From CAYVXE01 sp964455375 (GTDB lineage: Bacteria > Zhuqueibacterota > Zhuqueibacteria > Oceanimicrobiales > Oceanimicrobiaceae), in assembly GCA_964455375.1 (NCBI GenBank), contig CAYVXE010000085.1, forward strand, positions 1 to 19,413: a stretch of DNA of 19,413 nucleotides, read 5' to 3'. The position numbers were made by a program, and so were the translations under genes. Below the pieces are notes generated by a model. That model was not told where the DNA came from. It saw nothing but the letters and a program-made list of their open reading frames with translations, and did no database searches. This document shows, in pieces, positions 7,592-15,608 of the stretch; positions within the stretch are counted from its first letter, which is position 1, and each line of letters opens with the position of its first letter.

Positions 7592-8554
7592 ATGATGGAC
7601 TTTCAAATTGGAAAAACCTTCAACGCATTAATGAAAACCCTTCCCTTTATCATATTTCGTTTACTAATCTATCTGGGAATTGCAGTTGGTTATCTTCTTG
7701 TCATCGGTATAGGTGCAAGTATTGGCTATTTCCTGACATCCTTTGGTGATGAACCAGGCAGCGGTGCCGGTATTGGCGGGCTCATCGGATTTGGTGTCGC
7801 CAGTGCAGCGCTCTATTGGCTAAGAGAGTATGTTCTTTATCTGGTGAAAGCAGGTCACATCGCAGTACTGGTCGAATTGTATGACGGCAATGAACTGCCG
7901 GGGGGCAAAGGCCAGATTGATTATGCTCAATCAAAAGTAAAAGAACGCTTTGCGGAAGCATCCCTCCTGTTCGGCCTTGACCGGCTGATTAAAGGAATTC
8001 TTAAAGCAGTAAACAGAATGCTATTCAGCATTGCCGCCTTTCTCCCCATTCCCGGACTGGAAGGATTGGTTGGAATGGTGAATAAAATCCTGAATCTGTC
8101 ACTGACCTACACTGATGAAATCATCATTGCCCATAACTTTCGCACCCGGTCAGAAAACCCCTGGGAAACGAGTAAGGATGCCATCATTCTATATGCGCAG
8201 AACTACAAGACCATGGTGAAAAACGCTTTCTTTCTAATGTTCATTCTTTATGCACTTACCTTTGTAATTTTCCTGGTAATTCTGGGTCCTATCGGGGCAA
8301 TATTTTCTCTATTCCCCGGAAATACAGGTGTTTGGGCCTTTGTGCTGGGGATTGTCTTTGCCTGGAGCATTAAAGCAGCGCTTCTTGAACCGTTTGCAAT
8401 TACAGCAATGATGCAGGTTTACTTCCAGACCGTCGAAGGGCAGGAACCGAATCCCGAGTGGGATGAAAAACTGACATCAGTCTCAAATAAATTTCGTGAT
8501 TTGAAAGAAAAAGCGATGGGAGGTTCTTCTCCCGCACCGGAACCCGCAAAGTAG
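7592..8554 (+). CDS. Multi-pass membrane protein of unknown function
   Basis: This 320-residue protein has hydrophobic stretches at about 18-48, 60-88, 140-165, 210-242 and 245-275. Glycine-rich runs (GIGASIGYF, GSGAGIGGLIGFG) suggest tightly packed helices. A conserved-looking loop contains ENPWETSKDAI at about 188-198, and the tail is hydrophilic and proline/alanine-rich. No family with a known activity was recognised. Two ATGs occur at 7592 and 7595; the Shine-Dalgarno sequence AAAGGAG at 7581-7587 is better spaced (seven bases) for the second. It is the first gene of a likely unit with a lipoprotein and a vWA protein, so an envelope role is plausible. Confidence 0.8.
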   Translation: MMDFQIGKTFNALMKTLPFIIFRLLIYLGIAVGYLLVIGIGASIGYFLTSFGDEPGSGAGIGGLIGFGVASAALYWLREYVLYLVKAGHIAVLVELYDGNELPGGKGQIDYAQSKVKERFAEASLLFGLDRLIKGILKAVNRMLFSIAAFLPIPGLEGLVGMVNKILNLSLTYTDEIIIAHNFRTRSENPWETSKDAIILYAQNYKTMVKNAFFLMFILYALTFVIFLVILGPIGAIFSLFPGNTGVWAFVLGIVFAWSIKAALLEPFAITAMMQVYFQTVEGQEPNPEWDEKLTSVSNKFRDLKEKAMGGSSPAPEPAK

Positions 8555-8655
8555 TGCAACAGTCAAAGGATGGCTTAACGTTTTTAAAAACGAGATCAAA
8601 TACCTCAGGAATTCCATTTCTCAGATAAGACACATCAAACATAAAGGAATATCTT

Positions 8656-9342
8656 ATGAAAAAATTCTCGGTTTTCTTTGTCGCAATTTCGTTTCTAACG
8701 TTCCTGCATTGCAGCAGCGCGGAATCGGGCAATAATGCCGCTTCAAGTAAACAACGTTATAGTTTAAAGCAGGCTTGTATTGAATACAAAATAATCGGCG
8801 ATATGTTTTCAGGAACTGAAAAACTCTATTTCGATAGTTATGGAATGAGAGAAGCGAAATACAGCTATCAGAACATTAAAGTTATGGGTATGACAAAGGA
8901 AAACAACACCGGCGTATTCACTAACTATGAAGAAGATGGAATCATCTATACCTATGACTACAAAACGAAAACCGGAACAAAGATGAAAAACCCTTTGCAA
9001 GACGCTTTTAAGGAACAAGACATGAAAGATGTAGGGAAAAAAATGGTTGAACAAATGGGGGGCAAAAAAACCGGTACCGGAAAAATTCTCGGTAAACAAT
9101 GTGATATTTGGGAAATTAAAAATATGGGCAGTAAAACATGGATATGGAATTGGATTCCCCTCAAAACCGAAACAAACATGATGGGTATGAAAATGACCAT
9201 AGAAGCCACGAAAATATCGGAAACATTTGACAAAAAGAAATTAGAAAAACCGAACGTCGAATACAAAGATATGAGTGACGCAATGAAAGGCATGAAAGGC
9301 CTGGACCTGGATGCATTGAAAAAACGCTATAAAAAGGATTAA
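8656..9342 (+). CDS. Probable lipoprotein, DUF4412-like
   Basis: This 228-residue protein starts with a signal sequence, MKKFSVFFVAISFLTFLHCSS. A cysteine at position 19 is followed by serines, suggesting lipidation, although histidine at -1 is not canonical. The mature part has a repeated strand pattern with KLYFDSYGMREAKYS at about 56-70 and ILGKQCDIWEI at 144-154. This resembles the beta-rich envelope proteins annotated as DUF4412, but the resemblance is tentative. The C-terminal part is rich in lysine and methionine. AAAGGA at 8643-8648 lies seven bases before the ATG. A 101-base gap with a perfect palindrome CGTTTTTAAAAACG (8579-8592) separates it from the membrane protein. A strong hairpin after its stop separates it from the vWA gene. 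Confidence 0.75.
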   Translation: MKKFSVFFVAISFLTFLHCSSAESGNNAASSKQRYSLKQACIEYKIIGDMFSGTEKLYFDSYGMREAKYSYQNIKVMGMTKENNTGVFTNYEEDGIIYTYDYKTKTGTKMKNPLQDAFKEQDMKDVGKKMVEQMGGKKTGTGKILGKQCDIWEIKNMGSKTWIWNWIPLKTETNMMGMKMTIEATKISETFDKKKLEKPNVEYKDMSDAMKGMKGLDLDALKKRYKKD

Positions 9343-9353
9343 TTAAAATGACT

Positions 9354-9419
9354 AAATCCCAATTTCAAAATACCGTTCAACCCGCTCTCCGGTAACGGAT
9401 ATTGAATTTGGGATTTTTT
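9354..9419 (+). terminator. Long-stem terminator in front of the vWA gene
   Basis: AAATCCCAATTTCAA at 9354-9368 pairs with TTGAATTTGGGATTT at 9402-9416 over 15 bases with one mismatch. The stem extends inward through ATACCGTT against AACGGATAT. Six T residues (9414-9419) follow the GC part of the stem. This is a classical intrinsic terminator for the lipoprotein gene. The vWA ribosome site begins only four bases after the T run, so any transcript that reads through would carry this hairpin just before the start; it may act as an attenuator. Confidence 0.8.
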
Positions 9420-9431
9420 GATGGAGGAAAT

Positions 9432-11024
9432 ATGCGCAGGTTCATTCTTAATTTCGTATTAATTGTTTTTTGCATTATCACATTTTCACAAAACAGTTAC
9501 AGCCAGGACAGCCCGCCGGACGTTATCTACATTATTTTTGACGCCTCCGGTTCCATGTGGCAAAAACTCTCTGACGGATCCTTCAAAATTGAAACTGCAA
9601 AAAAAGTTCTGCAGGAATTTGTCAGCGGTGATTTCAGCGGTTATGAACTTGCTTTCAGGTCATACGGTCATCGGCGCAAAGGAGATTGCCGGGACTCCGA
9701 ATTAGTTGTTCCTTTTGGCAAACCCCGCCAGGTGGTTTCGCAGTTGCAGGCTTTCATGAAGGAAGTGAACCCGACGGGAAAAACACCTATCCACTACAGC
9801 CTCCAGCAAGCGTTAAAAGACTTCGGTGACCGCAGCGGTGAAATCATTCTCATCAGCGATGGTGAAGAAACCTGTGACTCCGATCCATGCGAACTTGTTA
9901 AATCCTGGCAGGAAAAGAATGTGAAAATCCGTGTACATGTGGTCGGTTTTGGTTTGGACGAAAAATCAAAGACTGCCATGAACTGCATTTCGGAAGCAGC
10001 CGGGACTGAATATCATGACGCCAATTCGGCCGCAGAACTGGCTGACGGACTCAAAAAGATTCAAAAACAGGCGGCGATGGGAGCATTGAAAATTGTCGGC
10101 GTCGATGCATCCGGCAAACAGCTCGTTGTTAAAGGAAAGCTCTATCAAAATGAAAAAGAAATCTATGAAGTCGGGAGTCATCGCAGAAATGTCGGCGAAT
10201 CCGGAGAGTATGATTTACTCGTTGGAGTAGAAACCAGAAACGGGAATCTGTACAAACCGGTTTCTCAAAAAGTAAAAATACCGGAAACTGGTGAAACCAT
10301 TGTAAAAGTTGAAGTAGCTGTGCCGCCAACCGTGAAAGCAAAATTCGAAGACGGTGGCAAAAAACAGCGCGGATCGCTGGTTTATGCATTTCAAAATGGC
10401 AAGGAGGTTTTTAAATTCCGACACATCGACGAGGTCTTTCTTGATCAGGGTTCCTACGAATTCCGGACAAAACCGAACCGTGAAAACGAATTATCGGTAA
10501 CAGAGAGCTTTGTGGCAGGCGATCACAAAGAAATCGTTTTCAAGATGATTCATACCGTTAATGCCAAATTCAAAATGGTAGCCTCGGGTTCAGGAATCTG
10601 GTTTCGCGAGAATTACGAACTTTGGCAAAACGGCGAGCGAAAATACAAAGTGCACGCACGCAATGGGGCCCGGGTTCTGCCCGGAACGTACGATTTACAC
10701 CTTCCAAATACACTTACGCCCTATATCAAACCCGGACTCCTCATTACAGATGAAGAAGTACAAAATTTTGAAGTCACCGTTCCTGTTGGCCACGTAACAG
10801 TCATTTATCAAAAAGCCGATGGCACTCCGGACAAAGCAGATCGTTGTTTTATTGGACGCGGACCAACCAAGAAAGGCGTTTACAAAAATTCCGGAGAAAA
10901 ACTTCCACTTACTCCGGGCACATACAATGTTATTGGATGGCGACACAAAGGAACCTACGAGAAGCAGGTATTCGAAATAAAGGAGGGAGAGGATATCGAG
11001 GTCATTCTGAAAGCCAAAAACTAA
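9432..11024 (+). CDS. Exported vWA-domain protein with beta-module repeats
   Basis: The ATG at 9432 is chosen because GGAGG at 9423-9427 precedes it and it opens a clean signal peptide (MRRFILNFVLIVFCIITFSQ...YSQ-D). An in-frame TTG at 9402 lies inside the terminator stem. The 530-residue product has a vWA domain at about 28-215 with an intact metal-ion site: DASGS at 37-41, TGKTP at 115-119 and SDGEE at 142-146. SYGHRRKGDC and DGEETCDSDPC identify the bacterial vWA type in which two cysteine pairs recur. The C-terminal part consists of beta-rich modules, with Y-D/Y-E turns (GEYDL, GSYEF, PGTYDL, PGTYNV) at about 260, 342, 420 and 498. The last three are exactly 78 residues apart. It is likely periplasmic or surface-attached and may bind a ligand through the metal site; no partner is known. 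Confidence 0.85.
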   Translation: MRRFILNFVLIVFCIITFSQNSYSQDSPPDVIYIIFDASGSMWQKLSDGSFKIETAKKVLQEFVSGDFSGYELAFRSYGHRRKGDCRDSELVVPFGKPRQVVSQLQAFMKEVNPTGKTPIHYSLQQALKDFGDRSGEIILISDGEETCDSDPCELVKSWQEKNVKIRVHVVGFGLDEKSKTAMNCISEAAGTEYHDANSAAELADGLKKIQKQAAMGALKIVGVDASGKQLVVKGKLYQNEKEIYEVGSHRRNVGESGEYDLLVGVETRNGNLYKPVSQKVKIPETGETIVKVEVAVPPTVKAKFEDGGKKQRGSLVYAFQNGKEVFKFRHIDEVFLDQGSYEFRTKPNRENELSVTESFVAGDHKEIVFKMIHTVNAKFKMVASGSGIWFRENYELWQNGERKYKVHARNGARVLPGTYDLHLPNTLTPYIKPGLLITDEEVQNFEVTVPVGHVTVIYQKADGTPDKADRCFIGRGPTKKGVYKNSGEKLPLTPGTYNVIGWRHKGTYEKQVFEIKEGEDIEVILKAKN

Positions 11025-11043
11025 CATAAATACGGACAAAAAA

Positions 11044-11118
11044 CTAATTCAAATTTTCAGAAAATAACGTTCTGCGCATTGCGCCCGGATTTTGTTTAAA
11101 CTGGCGCTTAAACGCCTG
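11044..11118 (-). pseudogene. C-terminal remnant of an AraC-family regulator
   Basis: On the minus strand the frame reads QAFKRQFKQNPGAMRR, then eight more residues and a TAG at 11044-11046. This is the end of the second helix-turn-helix of AraC-family regulators. It matches RAFKRQFRENPGAVRR in the complete regulator at 14559-15500. Upstream the frame continues to a TGA near 11190 without regulator-like sequence or a start codon, so the rest of the gene was deleted. The remaining gap between the vWA gene and 11309 shows no gene; it includes a run of ten A at 11165-11174. The DNA differs considerably from the complete copy, so this is the relic of a paralogue and not a recent duplication. Confidence 0.75.
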
Positions 11119-11308
11119 GGATATGGGTGATATGATGAAAGACTCTAAGGTGATGACCCTATTGAAAAAAAAAATGAGAACTAAATTTCAGACGATCCAG
11201 CTCCAGAGTGATTCATTTTGAAACCAAAACCATGATAGGTTCGGGAACAAACGGTGGCACTTTTCAAACCAAACATGGATTATGTTTCAATGTTTGTGAA
11301 ACTGAAAC

Positions 11309-11336
11309 AAAAAAGCCGGCGCTTTTGACACCGGCT
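11309..11336 (-). terminator. Intrinsic terminator of the peptidase-propeller gene
   Basis: On the minus strand AGCCGGTG pairs with CGCCGGCT (eight pairs including one G-U) around a seven-base loop, followed directly by a run of six T. It lies 19 bases after the stop codon of the 949-residue protein gene. Confidence 0.85.
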
Positions 11337-11355
11337 AATTCAATTAAAGCAACAA

Positions 11356-14205
11356 CTACTTCAATAAGATCATCTCACGATGTGACGTGAATGCCCCCGC
11401 CTTCAGACGGTAGATGTAAATACCGCTAGCCAGATTACTACCGTCAAAAGAGATGCTGTGTTGTCCCCGCTCCAGAGTGCCATCCACCAGCGTCATCACT
11501 TTTTGCCCCAGCACATTAAACACGTCCAGACGCACTTTCGTTCTTTCGGGCAGCCCAAAGGTAATATTCGTCTGCGGGTTAAAGGGATTCGGATAGTTCT
11601 GGTTCAGAGAGAAGATATCAATCGTTTGATCCTTAGAGTCGCTCACAGAGGTCACCGTGACCGGTGCTACGGCGTTTTTCAAGATACTCAAGCCGCCGCC
11701 AAAGGTGGCAAAGTAGGCAGTGCCGGAGGCGTCGAAGCGAATCTTTCTGGCGTCAGGCCAGGTCAGCGGCGTTTGGTAATCAATGACTTCATAATTGGTT
11801 CCATCCGGGCTCAGCTTGAATATCATACCGGATTGCTTAAGCGTGGAATCCTCCTGCACCGACCAGGTAAAAACGTTGCTGGCGGAAAACCAGATATTTC
11901 CCAGTTTGTCTACCGCCACGCCTTGTGCTTCCTGAGAATCTACTAAATCGCCTGCAATAACGAATTGTATCCAACTATTGCCGTCATATTTTAATATCCC
12001 TAAGCCATTGGAAGAAAACCAGAGATTACCCTGGTCATCGACAAAAATATCTTGCACAAACGGGATGGGATCACCTTCAAACGTGGCGAATTGCTGCCAC
12101 TGCGAACCGTCCCAGCGATTGATGCCGTCGGTGGTTCCAACCCAGATGTTGCCTTCCGGGTCTTCCGCGATGGACCGCGCTTCATTGTTGGTTAAGCCCG
12201 CTTCAGTGGTAAACGCGTGCCAGAGCGAATCGTAGTAGGCGACGCCGTAGATGGATGCAACCCACATTCTCCCCTGCTTGTCAAAAAGAATATCCGTAAA
12301 GAAGCCTGCAATTCCAGGAGGATTCTGAAAATTTTGCCAGGTGGAACCATCATAGAAATTAATGTGGCTCTGGCCGCCAGCCCAGATTCTTCCGTCCGGT
12401 CCTTGGGTCAGCGCCCCAGCGTTAGTGTCTGGAAAACCGTTCTCCGGTGTAAACGCCTGCCACTGCCCGCTGCTGTCCCGTCGGGACACACCATTTATTC
12501 CTGCCACCCACAAGGTGCTGTCGGCGTCGAAGAAAACGTCCAACAATCTGGAGGAAGGCAGGCCGTCGCTTTCCCCGGTAAAATTCTGCCAGTCGCTGTT
12601 ATTTCCCGTGGCCGTGTAGTCGGCCGTGAAAACGGAATCAGTGGGATTGACTTGCAGGAGAGTTGCCTGATGCGTGCTGCCGTTGGACCAGCCGGAAAAC
12701 GTGTATTCCTGCCCCTGGTAAGACCAGCTCTCCCGTTCGCCAAGGAGAACGTTCTGGCCGTACGCCCAGGGCAACGTTACAGGCGTTTGCAACGGTCGAA
12801 ATAGATTGTTCGTATCGATCACGGGGAAACCCTCCGGACTGGCTTTCAGCGTGGTAAAATTCGGCGTGTCGGTCCAGCCGACCTGGGTTGCCGTGTATGA
12901 ACAGAGCTGCTCAACCGCCCCCAATTTCATCACGCAGGCAACGGAATTTAGCACGCCATCACCGTCAAAGTTGCCATTGGGCAGATCGGGCGTCGGGCCG
13001 AAACCCAGCGGCGCACTGGTTCCACCGGGAACCCAGGAATATTCATCCGTTGTCCAGAAGACGTGCCCGGTTTCGTGTCCGAAGAGATCTCCCATAGAAG
13101 CAAACGGGGCGCTGAACGGAAAGGCACGAATCCAGCCAAAATTGAATATGGTATTTAACAAAGGTCCCCCGAAATAAGCGAACCCCATTTCACCGCCACC
13201 CTGAAATGTGCTGACATTCGCGTTAGCGCTCATAACCAGAAACGCGGTGTATGCGTGGTCGGCATCGTACCAGCTCATCAGGGAATCAGCGAAAGCAAAT
13301 CCCCGTTCAAGATTTGTCCCCGAAGATATGCCGGCATTGCCGAACACGGCATTCTCCCACAAACTGTCGTCGGCGATGGGATGCTGAATGGGATCATACG
13401 GCTGCCGCGCCCAACTGCTGTCGTTGCGCACGGGCAACAATCGAAAGGTAAGCGACTGGCCGTAGTACCGCGCGTTGTGACTCCACGTAGCCAAATCCGT
13501 GGCAACCACCTTCAGTGTGGTGTCTTCGGCGCCCGTGGTCCAGGGATTCTGTGCCGCATCCAATGAACCGTCAGCCTGCACAAAGATGAGAGCCACGTCC
13601 ACCAAACCGTTCATGGGATAATTGTCAAACCCGCTCGTGTTTAAAGCGTTTTGCCCGGTTTTTTTATAGCGTTCCGGAATGCGAACGGCTTCTGCAAACG
13701 GAACATCCGCACCATTCTGCATCCCTGCAAAAGTTTGCCTCCGGTCCTTCACAAAGGGCGGTGGTTGATGACCGTCGACGCCGGTGAAGTTTATATATGG
13801 AAAATTGGGATTGAATATGATCTCGTTAAAAAACCACACAAACGCCCGGTTGTCTGCCGGGGCATTGCGCACGGAATCCGGCGACACAACATCCGTATAT
13901 ATGGAATCAACAAACGCATAACTTCCTAATGTTGTACAGTAAGCTGCAGGAATTTTTCCTACCAGCAGGTCATTTCTAAGAACAACCGTGATTCGCCCCG
14001 ATGTGGCGTCGGTTTCCTGAATGATCGTGCGCACATCCTGGTCCGTGGCATTTTTCAGCACCACCAGGGCATAATCCTGCGACCAATCCCCCCAATGGCT
14101 GAATGAAAAATCCTGTGCAAAAATGGTCGTGCTACAAACAAAAAATACAAGAAGGGGTAAAAAAATCAAAGGCATGAAACTGAAACGTGTCCAGGTTTTT
14201 TCCAT
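11356..14205 (-). CDS. Secreted metallopeptidase-like protein with beta-propeller and type IX sorting domain
   Basis: This 949-residue protein begins with a signal peptide ending near TIFAQ (27-31). The first half contains HETGHVFWTTDEY at 377-389, a zinc motif HExxH with Asp387 in the third-ligand position. A Met-turn-like segment ACVMKLG lies at 423-429, a pattern reminiscent of M64-type and other metzincin-like peptidases. A short repeat with YTFSGWSNG follows at about 501-509. Residues about 536-845 form about six propeller blades of the two-component-regulator type (for example GNIWVGTTDGINRWDG at 685-700), each with Trp and a Gly-rich turn. The last 80 residues are a type IX-style sorting domain starting NYPNPFNP (870-877) and ending MILLK. 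An AGAGAAG lies upstream of the ATG. The exact peptidase family and substrate are unknown; proteolysis is inferred from the motif. Confidence 0.88.
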   Translation of the reverse strand: MEKTWTRFSFMPLIFLPLLVFFVCSTTIFAQDFSFSHWGDWSQDYALVVLKNATDQDVRTIIQETDATSGRITVVLRNDLLVGKIPAAYCTTLGSYAFVDSIYTDVVSPDSVRNAPADNRAFVWFFNEIIFNPNFPYINFTGVDGHQPPPFVKDRRQTFAGMQNGADVPFAEAVRIPERYKKTGQNALNTSGFDNYPMNGLVDVALIFVQADGSLDAAQNPWTTGAEDTTLKVVATDLATWSHNARYYGQSLTFRLLPVRNDSSWARQPYDPIQHPIADDSLWENAVFGNAGISSGTNLERGFAFADSLMSWYDADHAYTAFLVMSANANVSTFQGGGEMGFAYFGGPLLNTIFNFGWIRAFPFSAPFASMGDLFGHETGHVFWTTDEYSWVPGGTSAPLGFGPTPDLPNGNFDGDGVLNSVACVMKLGAVEQLCSYTATQVGWTDTPNFTTLKASPEGFPVIDTNNLFRPLQTPVTLPWAYGQNVLLGERESWSYQGQEYTFSGWSNGSTHQATLLQVNPTDSVFTADYTATGNNSDWQNFTGESDGLPSSRLLDVFFDADSTLWVAGINGVSRRDSSGQWQAFTPENGFPDTNAGALTQGPDGRIWAGGQSHINFYDGSTWQNFQNPPGIAGFFTDILFDKQGRMWVASIYGVAYYDSLWHAFTTEAGLTNNEARSIAEDPEGNIWVGTTDGINRWDGSQWQQFATFEGDPIPFVQDIFVDDQGNLWFSSNGLGILKYDGNSWIQFVIAGDLVDSQEAQGVAVDKLGNIWFSASNVFTWSVQEDSTLKQSGMIFKLSPDGTNYEVIDYQTPLTWPDARKIRFDASGTAYFATFGGGLSILKNAVAPVTVTSVSDSKDQTIDIFSLNQNYPNPFNPQTNITFGLPERTKVRLDVFNVLGQKVMTLVDGTLERGQHSISFDGSNLASGIYIYRLKAGAFTSHREMILLK

Positions 14206-14372
14206 CGTAACTTCTCTTTAAGTTAAAAGGTGATTGAAAAGGATTGTATTTTGCGTCATCGGCAGTATTCGTATTATTTTTAGTCATTTTGGCTGCTTCA
14301 CCCGAAAAAAGACAAAAATGTGCAATCTAATCCATTTTCGTCCTTGAAAAAGACCTGACTTCTGCGATGGGA

Positions 14373-14448
14373 AAGACCGGAACATTTAGCATTTCCCGGC
14401 CATAGATAACCGGGCAACCCCCGTCATTGGGGTTGCAGCGACAGTCTT
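14373..14448. other. Potential multi-stem RNA structure in 353-base gap
   Basis: The gap 14206-14558 has no gene. It contains AAGAC (14373-14377) pairing with GTCTT (14444-14448), enclosing CCCGG/CCGGG (14395-14399 and 14410-14414) and a strong GCAACCCC/GGGGTTGC hairpin (14414-14436; the shared G serves only one stem). This resembles a three-way junction. On the minus strand it would lie in the leader of the peptidase-propeller gene and in the trailer of the AraC gene. I compared it by eye with cyclic-di-GMP, SAM, Moco and cobalamin riboswitch consensus and found no convincing match. The strand is undecided. Confidence 0.35.
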
Positions 14449-14558
14449 ACAAACGCCTTTTTATTCAAAAACGAAGCAGATGTAAACAAATACAGGGGAG
14501 AAACAAACTTGCAGGATTATCCGGAAGTTTTGTGAAAAATGACGGTGACGGCAGGTGG

Positions 14559-15500
14559 TTATTTTCTATTTGAATGCTGGCGCTCTGCAACAGAAAGTCT
14601 TCGACGTACAGCGCCCGGATTTTCCCGGAATTGACGTTTGAAGGCCCGGTTAAATGCTGCATCTGAGGTATACCCTACTTGTTCGGCAATTTCTACGATC
14701 GGCAGGTGACGCTGCTTAAGCAGCTCCCTGGCTTTTTGTAATCGCCATTTGGTCAGATAGTCCAACGGTGTCATCCCAACAAGCTGCTTAAAACGGACAG
14801 CAAAAGCCGAGCGCGACATGCCAACGGCACGGGCAATATCGGCCAGGGTCCATGAGATTTGCGGATCCGTATGTAGAAGAGACAACGCATGATTTATACG
14901 CGTATCTTTCAATGCAGTCAGAAAATTGTTTGAACGTTCATGTTGCCGCAAATAAGCACGCAATATTTGAATGAACATCACTTCGGCCAAACGCTCCACG
15001 ACGGCATCGGCACCCGGATTCCCGGAACCTGCCTCATGGATCAACACATGCGTAGCCGTCTCCAGCCAGCTCAACTCACGGCGGTCAAAATCCCTAATAT
15101 GGATAAACCGTGGCAATGCCCGCAAAAAGGGATGTTCAAAGCTGCGTTCGAATTCAAAGTGGCCGCACACCAATGTCGTGTGCACCGGTCCCTTCTGAAA
15201 CAGCGGTCGGTTTCGGTAAATTGCCTCCACTACGTTCTTCCCATTCACATAAATCCGGCCTGTTTCATCTCCAAGACGGTGTGCATCTCCAAGAGGGAAA
15301 ACCACGATATCCCCACTGGACAGATCTATGCTCGTCTCTGCATCATCCATCTGCAACCGGCAGTTTCCGCGTACAACCATGTGGAACTGTGCAAAAGGTC
15401 CCGCATCGATCTGCATGCCCCAGGGGGCAGAAAAATCACTCCTGAAATAAACACTGCTGCTTAACCGGATCATCTTTAGAATATCGCTAAGAGCATCCAT
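14559..15500 (-). CDS. AraC-family regulator with cupin sensor domain (RclR-like type)
   Basis: This 313-residue transcription factor has an N-terminal cupin-like domain at about 3-180 of the AraC-binding-like (Cupin_6) type. The markers are WGMQIDAGPFAQFHMVVRG, SGDIVVFPLGDAHRL at 62-76 and LVCGHFEFE at 110-118. The C-terminal DNA-binding domain has two helix-turn-helix units at about 217-238 (LADIARAVGMSRSAFAVRFK) and 267-290 (PIVEIAEQVGYTSDAAFNRAFK). Family members include E. coli RclR, which senses oxidants through cysteines; Cys47 and Cys112 are present here, but an oxidant role is only a possibility. It is divergent from the YHS-domain gene. The 150-base gap between them carries dyads, one directly upstream of its own start, suggesting autoregulation and control of its neighbour. 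GGAG precedes the ATG by about ten bases. Confidence 0.92.
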   Translation of the reverse strand: MDALSDILKMIRLSSSVYFRSDFSAPWGMQIDAGPFAQFHMVVRGNCRLQMDDAETSIDLSSGDIVVFPLGDAHRLGDETGRIYVNGKNVVEAIYRNRPLFQKGPVHTTLVCGHFEFERSFEHPFLRALPRFIHIRDFDRRELSWLETATHVLIHEAGSGNPGADAVVERLAEVMFIQILRAYLRQHERSNNFLTALKDTRINHALSLLHTDPQISWTLADIARAVGMSRSAFAVRFKQLVGMTPLDYLTKWRLQKARELLKQRHLPIVEIAEQVGYTSDAAFNRAFKRQFRENPGAVRRRLSVAERQHSNRK

Positions 15501-15517
15501 CGTCGTACTACTCCATC

Positions 15518-15534
15518 ATTTATGGACGATAAAT
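15518..15534. promoter_or_regulatory. Dyad ATTTAT-N5-ATAAAT near the AraC gene start
   Basis: ATTTAT and ATAAAT are exact reverse complements around GGACG, 18 bases from the AraC start codon. GGACGATAAAT (15524-15534) is also repeated in inverted order as ATTTATCCGTCC at 15584-15595, with one extra base, about 60 bases away, close to six helical turns. This is a plausible operator pair for the adjacent AraC regulator, possibly with DNA looping. Confidence 0.45.
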
Positions 15535-15557
15535 CAATTTATTTAGACTAATAAGCA

Positions 15558-15608
15558 TTGAAAACATATTTTAATATACTTACATTTATCCGTCCTGTCA
15601 ATGGATAA
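15558..15608 (+). promoter_or_regulatory. Candidate promoter and operator of the YHS gene
   Basis: TTGAAA (15558-15563) and TACATT (15581-15586) are 17 bases apart, a moderate sigma70 match that would start transcription near 15593. A second dyad TTATCC-N11-GGATAA at 15586-15608 overlaps the -10 end and predicted start. A protein bound there would be expected to affect transcription of the YHS gene. Both calls rest on pattern alone. Confidence 0.35.

Noticed and set aside
9402..9431. TTG at 9402 as start of the vWA gene
   Set aside because: It falls inside the terminator stem and has no ribosome site, and it would put ten residues before a good signal peptide; ATG 9432 has GGAGG upstream.
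11072..11114. Small GC hairpins (TGCGC-ATT-GCGC, GGCG-CTTAAA-CGCC) as a vWA terminator
   Set aside because: No T run follows, and these bases are explained as part of the AraC remnant.
12217..12804. 195-codon and several other plus-strand frames across 11458-13929
   Set aside because: They are antisense to the 949-residue secreted protein, whose domains and signal peptide are continuous; they show no recognisable features.
14395..14436. Resemblance of CCGGGCAACC to a SAM or cyclic-di-GMP riboswitch core
   Set aside because: The flanking conserved bases and stem order of those classes are absent; kept only as an unassigned structure.
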